Positions 22,391-34,574 of a DNA stretch of 64,000 bases are shown here, piece after piece. The position numbers were made by a program, and so were the translations under genes. The notes beneath the pieces are model-generated. The model was given only the letters and a program-made list of their open reading frames with translations, had not been told where the DNA came from and made no database searches. Origin of the DNA: Paramacrobiotus metropolitanus (lineage: Eukaryota > Tardigrada > Eutardigrada > Parachela > Macrobiotidae); contig NW_026570251.1 of the NCBI RefSeq assembly GCF_019649055.1, forward strand, positions 496,001 to 560,000, in the 5' to 3' direction. Each line of letters begins with the position of its first letter. The stretch's first letter is position 1.

Positions 22391-24224
22391 CTTGTTAGGG
22401 TACCTGTGTAACCGACCAAAACGTCAGGAGGAGTGATTAAAATACGTCCACCTAAACTTTGCCCGCGATCACATACGCTCATGCCTTGCAAGCTGCAAAT
22501 AAGTCCGGAGGTTTATCCCCATCCTCTGCACCACGACTAAAGCGGTAACCCTTAAGCCAAAACGGTGACTTAGAGAATTCGCATGTAAAAGCTAATTTTC
22601 CGGTCATCCGTGACCTTTCAAAAATGACTGCATATCAGTTAGTCTAAAGCGTTACTGCTGAAAAACTGAGCAAAAAACAGGCAGAAGATGATATTATTGC
22701 CGGAGGGTTGAAACAGGTACCGACATAACGGGCGTTACACTCAGGTAGAGATATGTCCCGAACACCGATTGCCGTTTAGTACGTATACGCCCGTGATAAC
22801 GTCACCCGTTAACAATTATGCTATTTAAATTAAATTTAAGTAGCATAATTATTAACGGGTGACGTAATTACAAATTTTGTAATTGTAAAAGAGTACATAT
22901 TTAGTGTACGTAAGCAACAACATATGGTACTCACGGTCAGGGTGGCTTCGGCCTGCCTTTCGGTGTATTGAGTCACTACTGTTGACTGATGGCACTCTTT
23001 GAGGTGATGCCGCAAGCACCGCACAGAATTGTAGTTGCAGCAGCAAACACCAGCTGCGTGCTGAACACACGAACACTTTCGCCATCGCCCTTTTTCTACA
23101 CGCCGACATCGTAGATCGATCCAGCGGATAATTGCGGTGGCTGAACAAGGTGCCTCTTAAGGTAAAACTGACTAATTATATTTTTATAAGATTTCAGAAT
23201 CAAAAATTGCTCTGGTAATTTGGCACGACTTAATTTGCAAGAGACAGCTACAGTGCTTGTATACTGACAGTAAGCACTTAAAATTTAATATCAGCATCGC
23301 CGCTTGAAGCGATCTCATCTCGCAATTCAAGGTTCTTTTGGTTGTTGTTGCATAAGTATACAGCGTAGCCCCTATAAAGTCCAACGAATGAAATTAGAAT
23401 CATCAAGGTAATAAAGTAAGCATGTGATCACTACAGCAAGTAAGTACTTGTATATTGTAGGGCGTTAGTAACTGTTCTGGTTGGCTCACTGTAAGTCTGT
23501 AACCATGGCAGCAATGGACTACAGTTACTGTACTTAAGTACTAGTACTGGGATTACAGTACTGTGCAGTCTGTTGTAATGTATTACAGTACCTTGCTATA
23601 AGTTATAGCATAATTATTCCTGGCACGCGATTATTCCTAAGTAGATCACGCTAGATGCGTATACTAACGGTGATTGTTAACCATATCGTTGCACGAGCGC
23701 GGGCTTCCATATCGCTGGAAAATGGTTAGTATTGGATTTCTGGAGCTGGAAGACGTGATGTGTTTATGTGGTTTTGGCTCTGCTGTGGAGCGTGTGTACT
23801 CTGCTACGATTACATAGCGTTTTTGTACTTTTAACGATCAGGTAATATAGTACCTTGTTGCGCTTTGTGCAAAATTATTTTGAATAGTAAGTAATGTGCT
23901 ATTGTTCGAATAACTACGATCTGCGGGAAGCAAAAGGAAAAGGGAATCCGTAATCTTTTAGCTCTGCCTGAGCTTCGAGTAACTAGATACGCTGCTGACT
24001 CTTTCTGTGAGCAAAATCACTGCTGCAGAGTGCAGAGATGCTTCTTTATTCCTTTAATAAAGATTTAGCTGGCATGTTTATTAATTATAGCGGATCATAC
24101 ATTCACAGTAGGTCAACAACACTACGTACACACTGCTGTATAGAGTATAACTTTCATCTGACAATATTATTTATCCGTTCTGTTCCGCTAAACCAAATGT
24201 TTTCACCACAAATAATAGGCCTTT
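21945..24224. other. Intergenic, no gene seen
   Basis: Includes a relative of the satellite flank (about 22540-22700) and the palindrome at 22799-22863. Frames are short and unrecognised. 23400-23600 is rich in GTACTGTA-type simple sequence. Confidence 0.4.
22799..22863. repeat. Hairpin with about 25-bp arms
   Basis: ACGTCACCCGTTAA.AATTATGCTA faces its complement across an A/T-only loop, with one arm mismatch. It could be a minimal foldback element or a cruciform site. Confidence 0.85.
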
Positions 24225-24420
24225 ACGAAAAAAGGTAGATGACCTTTACGAGAAAAGGTGGATGACCTTTAAGAAAAGGTGGATTTACTCCGGCAGAAAG
24301 GTGGATGATCTTCAGAAAAAGGTGGACGGCTCATCCACCAATCTGCCGACCTTAGGCAGAAAAGTGGATGTGATTTTATTGGACATACACTATCCACCTC
24401 TCTGCCGGCTACAAACGCTA
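24225..24420. repeat. Minisatellite of AAAAGGTGGATGACCTT units with inverted ends
   Basis: Four to five degenerate units of about 20 bp, then an inverted pair CCGGCAGAAAGGTGGAT / ATCCACCTCTCTGCCGG (about 24291 and 24391). The frame across it (24262-24450) is repeat-derived. Confidence 0.7.
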
Positions 24421-24920
24421 AATGCTGACGTCACCGCCACGCACCAGTGACAAAAAGTATTGCGATGTTTGGATTTCCGTTAATCAGCGGTGTGGTTTTT
24501 CGAAGTTCTGCGTTTTTCTTAAAGAGCTTGGACTGCATCAGCTTTATTTCTACTACTTAGGCATTTTTTTGTTTCCCTGAAAATCAGATAGCGCCAGCTG
24601 CAATCGTTCCAAAGGGCGATTTGTCACCACATATTACTGAACAAAATTCCGATGAAAAAGCTGCAAGTTTCTCACTACCAACTCGTGATAAATACTCCGA
24701 TAATAAAGCTACACATGCTTCTCACTGTCTCACTACTAACTGATGATAAACGCTTCGGGTAACGGTAGCAATGTCGCGCGGATACACAATATTGTGCGTA
24801 CCGTAAGCGTAACTGGCTTCATTTAAATCGCTGTAATAAAGTTAAATGCGTTGTCGCCGCGTTACGAACTGCTGCATAACTTCTGACTGGATCATTTACC
24901 GGAACTTACTCGTCTTTTTA
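24421..24920. other. Upstream region of the first secreted-protein gene
   Basis: From about 24580 the sequence is homologous to 34600 onward, marking the left edge of the tandem duplication. No clear TATA box was seen at the position where the second copy has TATAAAGG. Confidence 0.5.
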
Positions 24921-26304
24921 ATGATGCCATTTCGTTTGTGTCTTCTTATCGCCGCAACCTGCTTGCCGTTGGTCGTTGTCGGGACCCAGAGCGAACCCTG
25001 CAGTACAACGTGGCAGAAATGCGGGCAACTGCAGAACGAGACCTATGGGTTACCGAAAAGCACGCCATTTGTATCGTGGGATATGAGGCAGGCCAATGCG
25101 AATAACACTGAGCAAGCGAGCAGCCATTGTCGGTATGTATTACTACGCCGTATGAAAATCGTTTTAACGACAGACTCAGGGCCTGAAAACTTGTGCGCAC
25201 CTAGCACAAAATGTCCTCACATAAAGGGCCATGTGGTCACCTAGATTGAACCTTGTGCTTAAAAATTACCATGAACATATGTATTCGACATCCACATATG
25301 CGCATCTGTGCACTCGTTCGGTAGTTACAATGTTGTTTCCTGCTCACGAGGCTTTAGTTGTAGGTCAAGGTAGCAGAAACCTAGTGTTCATGTGGCCGCA
25401 TCTCACAGTTATTAGCACGATGAACCATTACAACAGCAATTCTGCCTGAATTTTCTGAACGAAGCAATGCTACGCTGCTTATGAAAATATAAATGCGTGT
25501 TCAGACATTTATACTTCCCGCAAACGTTTGTACACTATGTAGTGAACTACCTTCTACATATATCAATTAGTTTACCGTGAATTAATATCATGAACTCTAG
25601 TACTCTCTGCATAAAATATATGTTTCTTACACGTTCGTTTCTTTTACGCAACGTACCGGCTTCCCGCCCGATGTCATATATTATAACTCTCGTACTTCAA
25701 GAGCACTCAGTCACAGTAGAGATAGAAGTTCGCATGTTACGCTTCATGCCTCCCTTTTTTGTAAATTAACAGTCGGGATTTGTTGCAGCCCTGCCGCTGC
25801 ACTGGCAAGCTGCCTAGCCAGCGTGCTGCAGCGCTGTCCCGACGATCCAAAGGTGCAGCGTTACGCAGCAAACGGTGGATGGTACGACGCGGAAACGTGG
25901 TTGCTGGAGAGCCGAATCTGCAACCTGTCGCTCCATGCTGTGGGTTTCAACCTCGCTCTCGAGCACTGCGGAAAACAGCTCCCCGAATCCCAACAATCCC
26001 TGCTCTATGTCGACGATAATGCACTGGCCCAAGCGTCAAACAACGCCTCCATGGCGCGCCACAACATGTGTGAGTACGTGCAGTTGACATTTGTGCAGCG
26101 CAGTTCAGATAGATCATGTCTGCTATGTGGTGGTGCACACTTGCTGTTGGTGTACAACAGTATTTCTTATTTAGGAAATTGCAGCTGTTAACTGAGAAAA
26201 CGAGTGCTGCGGCCCGCGTGCTGATACAGAAATGCGGAGCGGAGGTGGTGCGGGTGCTGCATGACGGTCATAAACAATTATACACGGCCCACTGTTCCAG
26301 CTGA
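24921..26304 (+). CDS. Ten-cysteine secreted protein, copy A (3 exons)
   Basis: Exons 24921-25132, 25789-26073, 26175-26304, both introns phase 2; 208 residues (207 if the second ATG at 24924 is used, which aligns best with copy B). A signal peptide of about 22 residues is followed by a helical domain with ten cysteines placed 3-5-2 over the exons. Landmarks are EPC..TWQKCG near the N-terminus, NGGWYDAETW and SLHAVGFNLAL in exon 2, and KCGAE with a C-terminal HCSS. A sequon (NET) is present. AATAAA lies about 210 bp after the stop. I do not recognise the family; size, helicity and disulphide count are reminiscent of odorant-binding-like or nematode DUF19-type proteins, but no such motif was matched. 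It lies 1 kb upstream of a receptor-like gene in the same orientation. Confidence 0.85.
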
Positions 26305-27303
26305 TCGAGTACCCTTAAGAGAGACAGCGTAGTTCAACTTCCCGTATCTGGACCTTTTGCCTTTTCGAGCTTGCACTTTCATGCAGTCAGCTTGCACTTG
26401 CATGCAATCAGTTGGTGCGCGTTTTAAATGTTTTGGGTTCTTTATGTCTACCATCTAGTAATTAATTTTTGAGGAGATAGGTCTGAGGACCGTTTATGAC
26501 CGGAGAGATACGGTAAAATAAAATTGGCAAAAATTTTAAGTGCTTTGTCGTGTAACACAGGTCAGATTATTATCCGATCTGTGAAAAACTTCACCGCAAA
26601 AATCAAAGTATAAATACAAAGTATTTTCTGTTGTCCAGGATACGTGTTTAGCAAGCTCGCTTTGATTAGATTTCTTATTGTCGCCAAGCTCTTCGTAAAA
26701 GTTTTCTAGATCAGCGCAGTTGTGAATTATTTGCCTTAACGATTATGAATCTGTAGACTGTATGTGTACATTTTTTCAAAGTGTGTTGACAATTAACAGC
26801 AAGGAAGGAACAAGATTTTTTAAGCTAGTGTAAATCTGTTATTTCTCTGTGACTTTACAGATATCTACGTCTGAAATTACTGCCGGCTCCGTACGAGCGC
26901 TTATAATCGGCTTATTCAAACAATAAGTAAACTGTCGGTAGTTGTACTGCATTGATGTAGGCATATCGTATTTCTCCCTGGGATAATGGCTTATTTACCG
27001 TCCACTTAATACAGTTCCAACACAGAGCATCCTCTTCGATTCATCTCTGTGCAAACTCAGGGAGCAGGCACATTAAACACGATGTACCAACTAACTGCTG
27101 ACTCAAACACGTCGGCGGGAAGAATCTCCGGAAGCCATTGGTGGCCATCCGCGATCCCTGTGCAGGCTGTGCTCAATACCAAACACGAACACGTTCTTGC
27201 TGACTCGGCGATACTTCCTGATTGTTACATAACAGCCGGCGGACGTAAGGCACCATCATTCCGATAGATATTATATTTTGCAGTAGCCTCAACAGAGCCA
27301 AAA
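26305..27303. other. Spacer between secreted-protein and receptor genes
   Basis: Collinear with 36391-37668 of the second unit apart from the MITE inserted there. It holds an AATAAA signal about 210 bp after the upstream stop and probably the receptor promoter and 5' UTR; no clear TATA box was found. Confidence 0.6.
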
Positions 27304-28093
27304 ATGCCGGCAATTCCCTCCATTACTTCAGCAAAACGTCCAGACAAACCGGACAAGAAAAGTCCGGTATTACATTTGTTGAAATTCTATCTATGTTATC
27401 TGCGGACATGCGGATTTTATCCTCTCGCCGATTTGCTGTATACACCGCCAACATTCGGTCGGTGTTTCTTGCCGTACTCCATCATTATCGTGACGGCATC
27501 CTTCTTCTGCGCCGTCGTGGATCTCTTCATGTGGATTACTGTGGAGTACTACGTCATTGTGCGGATGGAATTCTTCAGCATGGTCATGTTGCCGGAACGT
27601 ATCCTCTTTGCGCTGCACGCCCCAATCGCTTTCACCTACATGATCGTCCACAGCAAGCGCATCCAAGGACTGGTCCACAGCCTGGATGATGTGTTAACCC
27701 CGATGGAGCCACCGCTGCGGTCAATCAGGTGGAGAAGCTTTAAAAGTTTAAAAGCTACAGTTTATACAGTTGAAAAGCTTTAAAGCTGACTTACTGGTTT
27801 TTTAGTTTTTGTAATTCCACTTCATTTCTAATGGTATGGATGTACATTTCGAAACTTTAAAGATGATGATGAAAATTTTTTTAAAACGGCTTTGTAAAGC
27901 TTTAAAATTTTTATAATGGGTGCACACTCTGCAACATTTTTAACCTTCTGTTATTTTTTAAAGAAACTAAAAATTTCAAACAAATTGGTTTCCTTAATTT
28001 TTATTATTTTGCAGCTTTGTCTTTTGTTTATTCGTTATTCTTATATTTATTATTCCGTGATTTTGTTTGTTCAGAATCGATTATACTAATGCT

Positions 28094-30028
28094 TTAATTA
28101 TAGGTGACTGCTATGCGCCCCGACAAACCGGGCGCATAGATTTTGGCTTTGCGCCCCGACGTCCGGGCGCACAGAATTTAGCTTTGCGCCCCGATGTCCG
28201 GGCGCACAGAATTTAGCTTTGCGCCCCGTTTTTTATTTTTGCCGAATGAAATCTCCGAAAGTACAGGAAGATTCAATGCAGTCGTGTTACGAACATACAG
28301 TACTATAGTTATTTGTTACTAGTGCATACTCTAGAATGGAGTAACGTCGAATGTACAGCCCTGCTATGCCAAGTTGGGACAGTTATGTAAAGTGAATTAG
28401 GGAACATTTTCCAGTGTTCTTCTGTTTTTAGCCTTGCACTTTTCTTGTGCAACTTTTTCTTGCGGATCCAACGTTATCAACATAGTTACATTATATTATA
28501 TCTGGAGCGAGCTGAGCTATGATTTAAGGGGTGGGGTAGGGGTCATTTTTGGAAGGCTTATAAATTGCTCCCTACAAAATCAACCAACAGATCCATTTTC
28601 GTGGACTTTTTTGAAAAGTATTGAGTGACCCAAAAGGTGTCCGTTTCGGGTTGGCGCAGAAGCTTTGAGCGATTTCGGCTAGTTGTTACTTCGAAAGTTA
28701 TTTTTTCTCCCATAGACTTGCATGCTAAACGATGCCTGCCGAAGATTACGGTTGCTTAGCGGCAAAGACCTATACACTTTGAAATGATAGTTTCCAAGGA
28801 TGACACATTGACTACACCAAACGATTTTAATGTTTCAACGGATATCTACTACAAAGACTTGAAGATAATAGTGCCAAACAGATAACAGAAAAGCCCGGTA
28901 AAGCTGGAACCAAAAAAAAGCTATGTCTGTTGTTTAAAGGCTTCGGAACGGAACGTAGCGACTACAACCTGTAAACGAAAGAGCTTGAAACGACATTTAG
29001 TTCCTTCTAAACGAAATTCTATCGAAGATAGTTATTTCGGACACCTTATGGCTGTACGGCGAGTGTAGGAAGAAAGTACACCTTTGATTCAGTAGTGCTT
29101 GCGGTCAAGCTGCAAAGGCCACGTAAGCTTGGTCGAAATCGGTGAGGGTTTGGGATATTCCTCAAGCGCATTGAATAGTCAACAACGTAAAGTGATTGCT
29201 TTTGGATTACAGCATCAACAGAATTTTTAAAAATTCTAAAAGAGGCAATGACTACCGCGGTAGATGGGTCAAGTCGCTTTTTTAAACCGGTCTGGTCTGA
29301 ACTTTGTCTCACCGTAATTCAAAGCACGCTCTCATTCCACAAGGTTTGGCTGGAAAAGATGTGGAACACATCAGGATACCAGGAAAACATTCAATAAGTT
29401 CATATTTATTAACGGATGACTTGTGGTATATTTTTGGAAGAACTGTCCCAACTTGGCGTAGCAGGGCTGTACGTCGACTTGTTTTTGTCATGGAAACAAT
29501 GTTTAACTGCATAAACAAATCAAAAATACATACACTGCGCGACAAGCGTTCTTAAAACTTTCGGCTTAAGCAAATCATCGAAGAAGAAAAAATTACAAAC
29601 ACTCCGAAAAAACGCGGCGTATTTAACCATGAAGTCACATCGCCGCCGAAAACGCCAACCATTCTCACGCAGAAGGAAGCAGCACAGCTCCGAATAGATT
29701 TGAAGTGTCCGATAAAGGCCGAATTAGAGGAGAATGCCGCTGGTTTACCATTCATTTCTTTCAATTAGTACCGCTGATTTACCATTCATTTTTTTAACTA
29801 GTGCCGCGCGCATCTTCGATTTCAGTTTTCTGCAACTGATGCTGGCTACGAACAAAGAAGAGAATAAGAAAACGTGCTCTTAATAGCGCAGTATTTCATT
29901 TATGCAAAAATTTTGTGCGCCCGAATATCGGGGCGCAAAGCTAAATTCTGTGCGCCCGGACATCGGGGCGCAAAGCCAAATTCTGTGCGCCCGGTTTGTC
30001 GGGGCGCACAGCCATTTCGTTAATTATA
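28094..30028. mobile_element. 1.9-kb inverted-repeat transposon in receptor intron
   Basis: The body 28103-30019 has inverted ends of about 110 bp, each built of three tandem subunits of about 35 bp with the core GCGCCCCGA.GTCCGGGCGCA. TTAATTATA flanks both sides (28094-28102 and 30020-30028), a likely 8-9 bp target duplication as in hAT or P-type elements. The equivalent intron of the duplicated gene (38095-38600) has no such insert, giving an empty site. Internal frames (28434-28628, 29304-29555 plus; 29312-29046 minus) are broken and not recognisable as a transposase. Confidence 0.85.
28356..29469. mobile_element. Nested Tc1-like element
   Basis: Within the 1.9-kb element, inverted ends of about 30 bp (CAGCCCTGCTATGCCAAGTT at 28356 and its near-complement ending at 29469) are each bordered by TA, the Tc1/mariner target. 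At 1114 bp it is the size of a worn autonomous copy, but no DDE frame is legible. A further short inverted pair with GGTGTCCG / CGGACACC (about 28636 and 29037) lies inside. Confidence 0.65.
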
Positions 30029-31374
30029 TGCATATTGTACAGGTACATAAGTTAATTTTTCCATTTTGCCATCATTTTCAACACGTGAGGACCGATTTGA
30101 TTCCGAACTAATTTTGATTTGACGTTTTTCTGCATTAGAATCTTTGCGGTGACGAGCTTAATATGGACCGAACTGTGTCCGGCCTTGACCGTCCCGATTC
30201 TCCTCACCACCACGTACGAGTTCTTGGAGACACTGCGCGGATCGTTAGTATGGATGGAGATGGACAGTTACAGTGTGGGCGTGATGAGTATCGTTAATAT
30301 TGTCGGCAATGTTCTGCTAAGTCACACTAATATTGCACCCCATATGTTTATCATGACGGTGGTTCTGCTAATCACCAAAGCGTTTAGAAACGTGAATCAC
30401 CGATTACGGACAATCCGGGAGACATGCAACGAGTATCAGTTAATGGCGGCGTTAGCGGAGTTCCGCAAAGTGGTGGGCGTGCTGCGGCAGTTTAACGGGA
30501 TTTTCAGCGGTTTGGTGCTGTTCAGCTGTGTGAAGGATTTGGTGGTGATTGTCTCGTTTATTGCGTTTAATCTGCGGATGCCCACACAACAGGGCGATGA
30601 TGAGGATAATGTGGAGTTCGCGCTGCGTCAGCAGTCGGACGAGGGAAACGTGCGTATCTACATGTATTATTCCGGCGGTACGAGTGTTATTATGGCCATT
30701 GTCCGGCTGGTGATCTTTATTGGATGTAGCGCGCAGGTAAACGATTTTACTGCATGTGCGGAATTTTATATTATACTTAAAATAAATTACTAGTCGTAAA
30801 CAGCCAAAATAAAATTAACTTAATACGAGTAATCCACTAATAGTCACCGTTTAAACTGTTTCCACTAATAGTCACGGTTTAAACTGTTTTTGAAGTGCGT
30901 AAAACTAATACCTGTGCGGACTTTTTAGAATTATTACTGTACAACTTTTTTAAAGGTTCGAAGTATCAGCAAAACGCTGGAAGCGATCGGTGATGGATAT
31001 CCCGACTCGTCGCTTACCGCTGCTAAGTACACGTTTTCAACACGAAATCGCTACTTCCGAAAATACAGCCATTTCGGCGGGAGGATTCTTCTCCATTAGC
31101 AAAGAGTATCTTATAACGGTACATGCAAGCGTTAGTTCCGCGTCTGTACTCGTACGCGATTTGACATCGGCTGTTTACTTTTTTTCAGGTTACGGGTGCT
31201 ATTCTATCATACTTCATTCTGATCTATCAGGCGCGTGACCAGAAGAGTGATATGGCGGATCTCGTAAAAGAGCGAACGTTTCGGAAAGAGTTAGAGTTTA
31301 TGCTGCAGAATTTGACACGCCTTGTCGATTCGCTGCGTAGTGCGTGTATACACCATAACAATAAAACATGGTGA

Positions 31375-32051
31375 CTACGAATAGAAAAGGTTCTTTAAGG
31401 TTGAAATGTCGCTGATCGACGGAGACGAACTGTGCGGTGTATAAGGAACACTGAGTGTGATTAGGAAGAATTTTTTGCATAGAGATGTTCGGCCTTGCTG
31501 CGCGCATACAATAATGGTTTCTGCAAGTCTGAGTACAGAAAAGAACCTGGCAGTCTGACGTAGATTGCTAAACCGCTGTAACGCTAGTCAGTAGTCACTA
31601 AACCGGCTTGTGATGCGAGTAAGCGACCACGGTTGCAACGTGAGCATTAACGTACAAAGTGCTCTAAACCGCTTAAACGGAATCCCACTGTGCTCACATT
31701 CAGACAGTCTGCGGTAATGCAAGTGCAACTGCTTAATAATCGAATCATCGACTCTATTAAATATTTTATAGAATCTGACTTGGATTTAAAGGTTCTTCTT
31801 GTGCTTTTACGGCTAAGTTGAACGAGATGTTTAATACTGTAACAGTCTAGGTTTATTTATTATATACTGCTGTTTACTGTTTAATAATAGGTACTGTTCC
31901 GGTAACAGTCTATGTATTTGGAAAATAAAATTCCTCTATACGAGTGCGTGCCTGAAATTAAATTTTTGCTGTTAAAATCACACTTATTCGGCTTTATCGG
32001 CTTATGTGATTTGTGCAGTCGTTATTGTGAACATAAGTGTTGTGTTACTTA
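31375..32051. other. Downstream flank of receptor copy B
   Basis: Collinear with 39780-40320 of the second unit. The homology stops at the MITE; in the second unit the BTB gene begins just after this point. Confidence 0.6.
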
Positions 32052-32482
32052 CCAGGGCACATTGGCCTCCTCCAAATTTAAACAATCTTCATTTTTTGTA
32101 AAAAGGTAGTATACTATTAGAGTATGCGTAAAAAATATTTTCAGTTGCCATCGTCAAGGGGGCGTGGCCATTGCTGGCCGAGCGTACACTTTCGCAAATT
32201 TGTTATGATTTACGAAGCACGTATCTGCTTATTAGTAGAAAAAAGATTTTTCGCACAGCTTATTGTTTACAATGCTAATCGATAAAACATTTTGAAAATT
32301 TTTTACTCAGGCAACAATGGCACGAGCCGCCGCAGGTTCTGTGAACTTTTAATTGTTCTCTGGCCACGCCCCTTGACGATGGCAGTTGAAAATATTTTTT
32401 TACGCATACTCTAATAGTATACTACCTTTTTACAAAAAATGAAAATTTTTTGAATTTGGAGGGGGCCTATGTGCCCTGGTTA
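32049..32482. mobile_element. PIF/Harbinger-like MITE (32052-32479) with TTA duplication
   Basis: Inverted arms of about 130 bp begin CCAGGGCACAT and end ATGTGCCCTGG. TTA flanks both ends, the 3-bp target typical of PIF/Harbinger. The loop holds no frame. It sits exactly where homology between the two tandem units ends. Confidence 0.85.
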
Positions 32483-33715
32483 GTAAATAGTAAACAGTAA
32501 AGTAAAAGGATTTGCTTAGCAAACCGTAGCCTAATATCAAACAGTAAATGAACAGTAAAAGTTTTTGAAAATAATAACAGTAAAAGTAAGCAAAGATTTT
32601 GCGCTGACAGTAAACAGTAAGTAAGTAAACAGCAAAGGAAAATTGGTACGCCGGAGTATTTCAGTTACTATGATTTTTATTGGAATTTCTTGGGATTTTA
32701 ATCGAAAATTGCTTGTTACCTTCGCGATTCGCGCGATTGTCTGCTTGTCGCGTTGTTTATTGTTGACATCATGATGCGCAAAAGTCAAAACTAATGTGCA
32801 AGTCTGTGCACTGCACATTCTGCCTGCACTCATGCCGTGTAATTTTCCTTGGCAAAACATCTTTTCGTGGTCAAAGTTTTTGGAGAGCAAAAAGTACGAG
32901 TCGTATTACTGAGTATTACTGGTTTACTTAGTAAAGTAAATTTTCAGGCGACTAACACCCGTATACAATATGTAGTACAACAAGTGCTGTTTTGAACAAG
33001 CTGCTGCATCGGCAGCTGTCCCTTGAATGGGCTTGCCGTGCAGCTTAGTAACAAAACGCTGTTTCTGACCAGTCAAATGCGGCCTCATCGCCCAATGACT
33101 TGGGATGTATATGACATCGAAATTTCTCTGTCTTTCTATTGGGCAATGGGTAACCGAATACAAGAAAATTTTCCCAGGATGGAAGCGCATAATCATTCTA
33201 AGCTTGACATCTTTAAGCACTTGAGCCGCTGGTACTGGCTGCGAATTTGTGGTGCCTGCCACTTTTTATTTATTTTGAAATTAAACGAAATAATTCAAAG
33301 CATTCAACGCCACAGGTCCCCTCTTCCGTGATGCGTTTGTTCCTCTTCTCAGCTCAGAACAGCTGCGGTTGAATGCATGTGCGCCGAAATGTAACGCGGC
33401 CGAAGTGATCGGACGCGAATTCATTCACGCAGAGTTACAATGGAAGATCGTATGCGGCAGCTCGCAAGCGCGAGCGCTCTCCTGAAGGTCTTGCTCTGCC
33501 CGAGCCGGTTAGCGCCATTGAGCGTTAAAGTTAAGCTGTAGGAAAACATAAAAAATTAATGAAATCTTCTTATCCGAAAGCACTATGGATAACCTAAGAA
33601 TATCTAAAACATAAGAAAATCAAAGAAAATCAAAGAAAACCTAAGAAAACCTAAGCAACCTAAAAAACAAAAAACCTGAGAAAACCTAGAAAACGTAGGA
33701 AACCCCAGAAAAGCT

Positions 33716-33852
33716 ATGACGGCCGAAACGTCCAGTTGCCGAAACGAGCGGGGGCGAATTGAGTGTTGGCCGAAGTGAGCCACGGTCGAAATGAACGTTG
33801 GCCGGAGTAAACCTGTTCGGCCGAAATGTAACGCGGTCGAAGTGATCAGACG
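33716..33852. repeat. Degenerate minisatellite with GGCCGAAATG core
   Basis: Eight or so units of about 15 bp (GGCCGAAATGAACGT and variants). Its end duplicates the phrase at 33387. Confidence 0.65.
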
Positions 33853-34180
33853 CGCAGATGATCTTCTTTTTCCAATTCAAAAACATTAGAATATATCTTA
33901 CTATTATTAGTTTAGTGGCTTTACGTCTTCTACCATAGTTTGAAATGTATTATTACGACATCTCATGCACGTCAACCTGCAAGAGATGCTGAGACACTGA
34001 TGGGCTGTCCGTTTAGCAGTGGTTGGTTCTTAGCTTTTTCCATACGGTAGCGCATGTTAAAGTTTTTGAAAGTTTTTTTCGAACCCAACTTTCGCGCCAA
34101 AAACTGGTCTTTTCTTAAGCCTTTTACTGGGATGCTCACGAAGTTACTATTTTTCGCTCGTTTCTGCCCGACTTACTGTC

Positions 34181-34237
34181 ATTTTCACCAGAAAATTATA
34201 TGTTTAAAATTGTTACGCACAATTTTCTGGTGAAAAT
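34181..34237. repeat. Hairpin with 17-bp perfect arms
   Basis: ATTTTCACCAGAAAATT at 34181 and its exact complement at 34221 are separated by 23 bases. Confidence 0.9.
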
Positions 34238-34566
34238 AAAAATCACATAAAATAAGCAGGTCGTCATGCACTGTGAATATCCAAAACGTTCACGCTAACT
34301 TAGCATGCTTCCTTATAAGCGAAACGGGAAACACACAGACACATTACAGTTATCATATACCGTAAGAGTTCTGTTTTAACGTATGCGCTTATTTCATATC
34401 TCGTCCTCATTGTTTTGCTGTCGGTTTTACGGTAACTAAACGAGGGATCATACAAGCATCGAAGGAAAACTACATCCAGTTGTCGGAATCTGCGGAATTA
34501 AATTTCCTTCGTTTCACATTTTTCGATTTTTTTTTACTGTTCTGTATGCGGAACGGATGGAAGGCA

Positions 34567-34574
34567 TATAAAGG
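34567..34574 (+). promoter_or_regulatory. Possible TATA box for secreted-protein copy B
   Basis: TATAAAGG lies about 300 bp before the ATG at 34869, implying a 5' leader of about 270 bases. It is not conserved at the matching place in copy A, so support is moderate. Confidence 0.4.

Larger units (their letters stand above)
27304..31374 (+). pseudogene. Gustatory-receptor-like gene copy B, one +1 frameshift
   Basis: Exons 27304-27728, 30139-30736, 30956-31118, 31189-31374. They encode an N-terminus and early TM helices, the bulk of the 7TM body (up to IGCSAQ), the SKTLEAIGDG loop, and TGAILSYFILIYQ with its tail; about 456 residues if read through. The third exon is 163 bases instead of the invariant 162 of the other three copies: an extra base near 31017 shifts the frame, so the last helix would be lost. 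The first intron (after about 142 codons) is absent from the copies at 5.0 and 45.3 kb and is swollen to 2.4 kb by a transposon. AATAAA overlaps the final codons. An assembly error is possible; otherwise it is a recent pseudogene. Confidence 0.8.
24580..32050. repeat. Tandem duplication unit 1 (secreted protein + receptor)
   Basis: Homologous along most of its length to 34600-40320: the same gene order, intron positions and intergenic landmarks (for example the shared sequence before each receptor ATG). Differences are insertions: a 1.9-kb transposon at 28103 in this unit, a 284-bp MITE at 36784 in the other, and a 428-bp MITE at the right edge of this one. Confidence 0.9.
32480..34566. other. 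Repeat-rich spacer between the tandem units
   Basis: 32480-32640 is made of AGTAAACAGTAAA-type degenerate repeats like those in the hAT MITE at 18.4 kb. 33595-33700 is a degenerate CCTAAGAAA-like tract. 33387-33420 and 33818-33851 are direct copies of one 34-bp phrase. No gene was recognised. Confidence 0.6.

Noticed and set aside
24262-24450. 62-codon frame over the GGTGGATGACC minisatellite
   Set aside because: Repeat-derived, no family, ends inside an inverted repeat.
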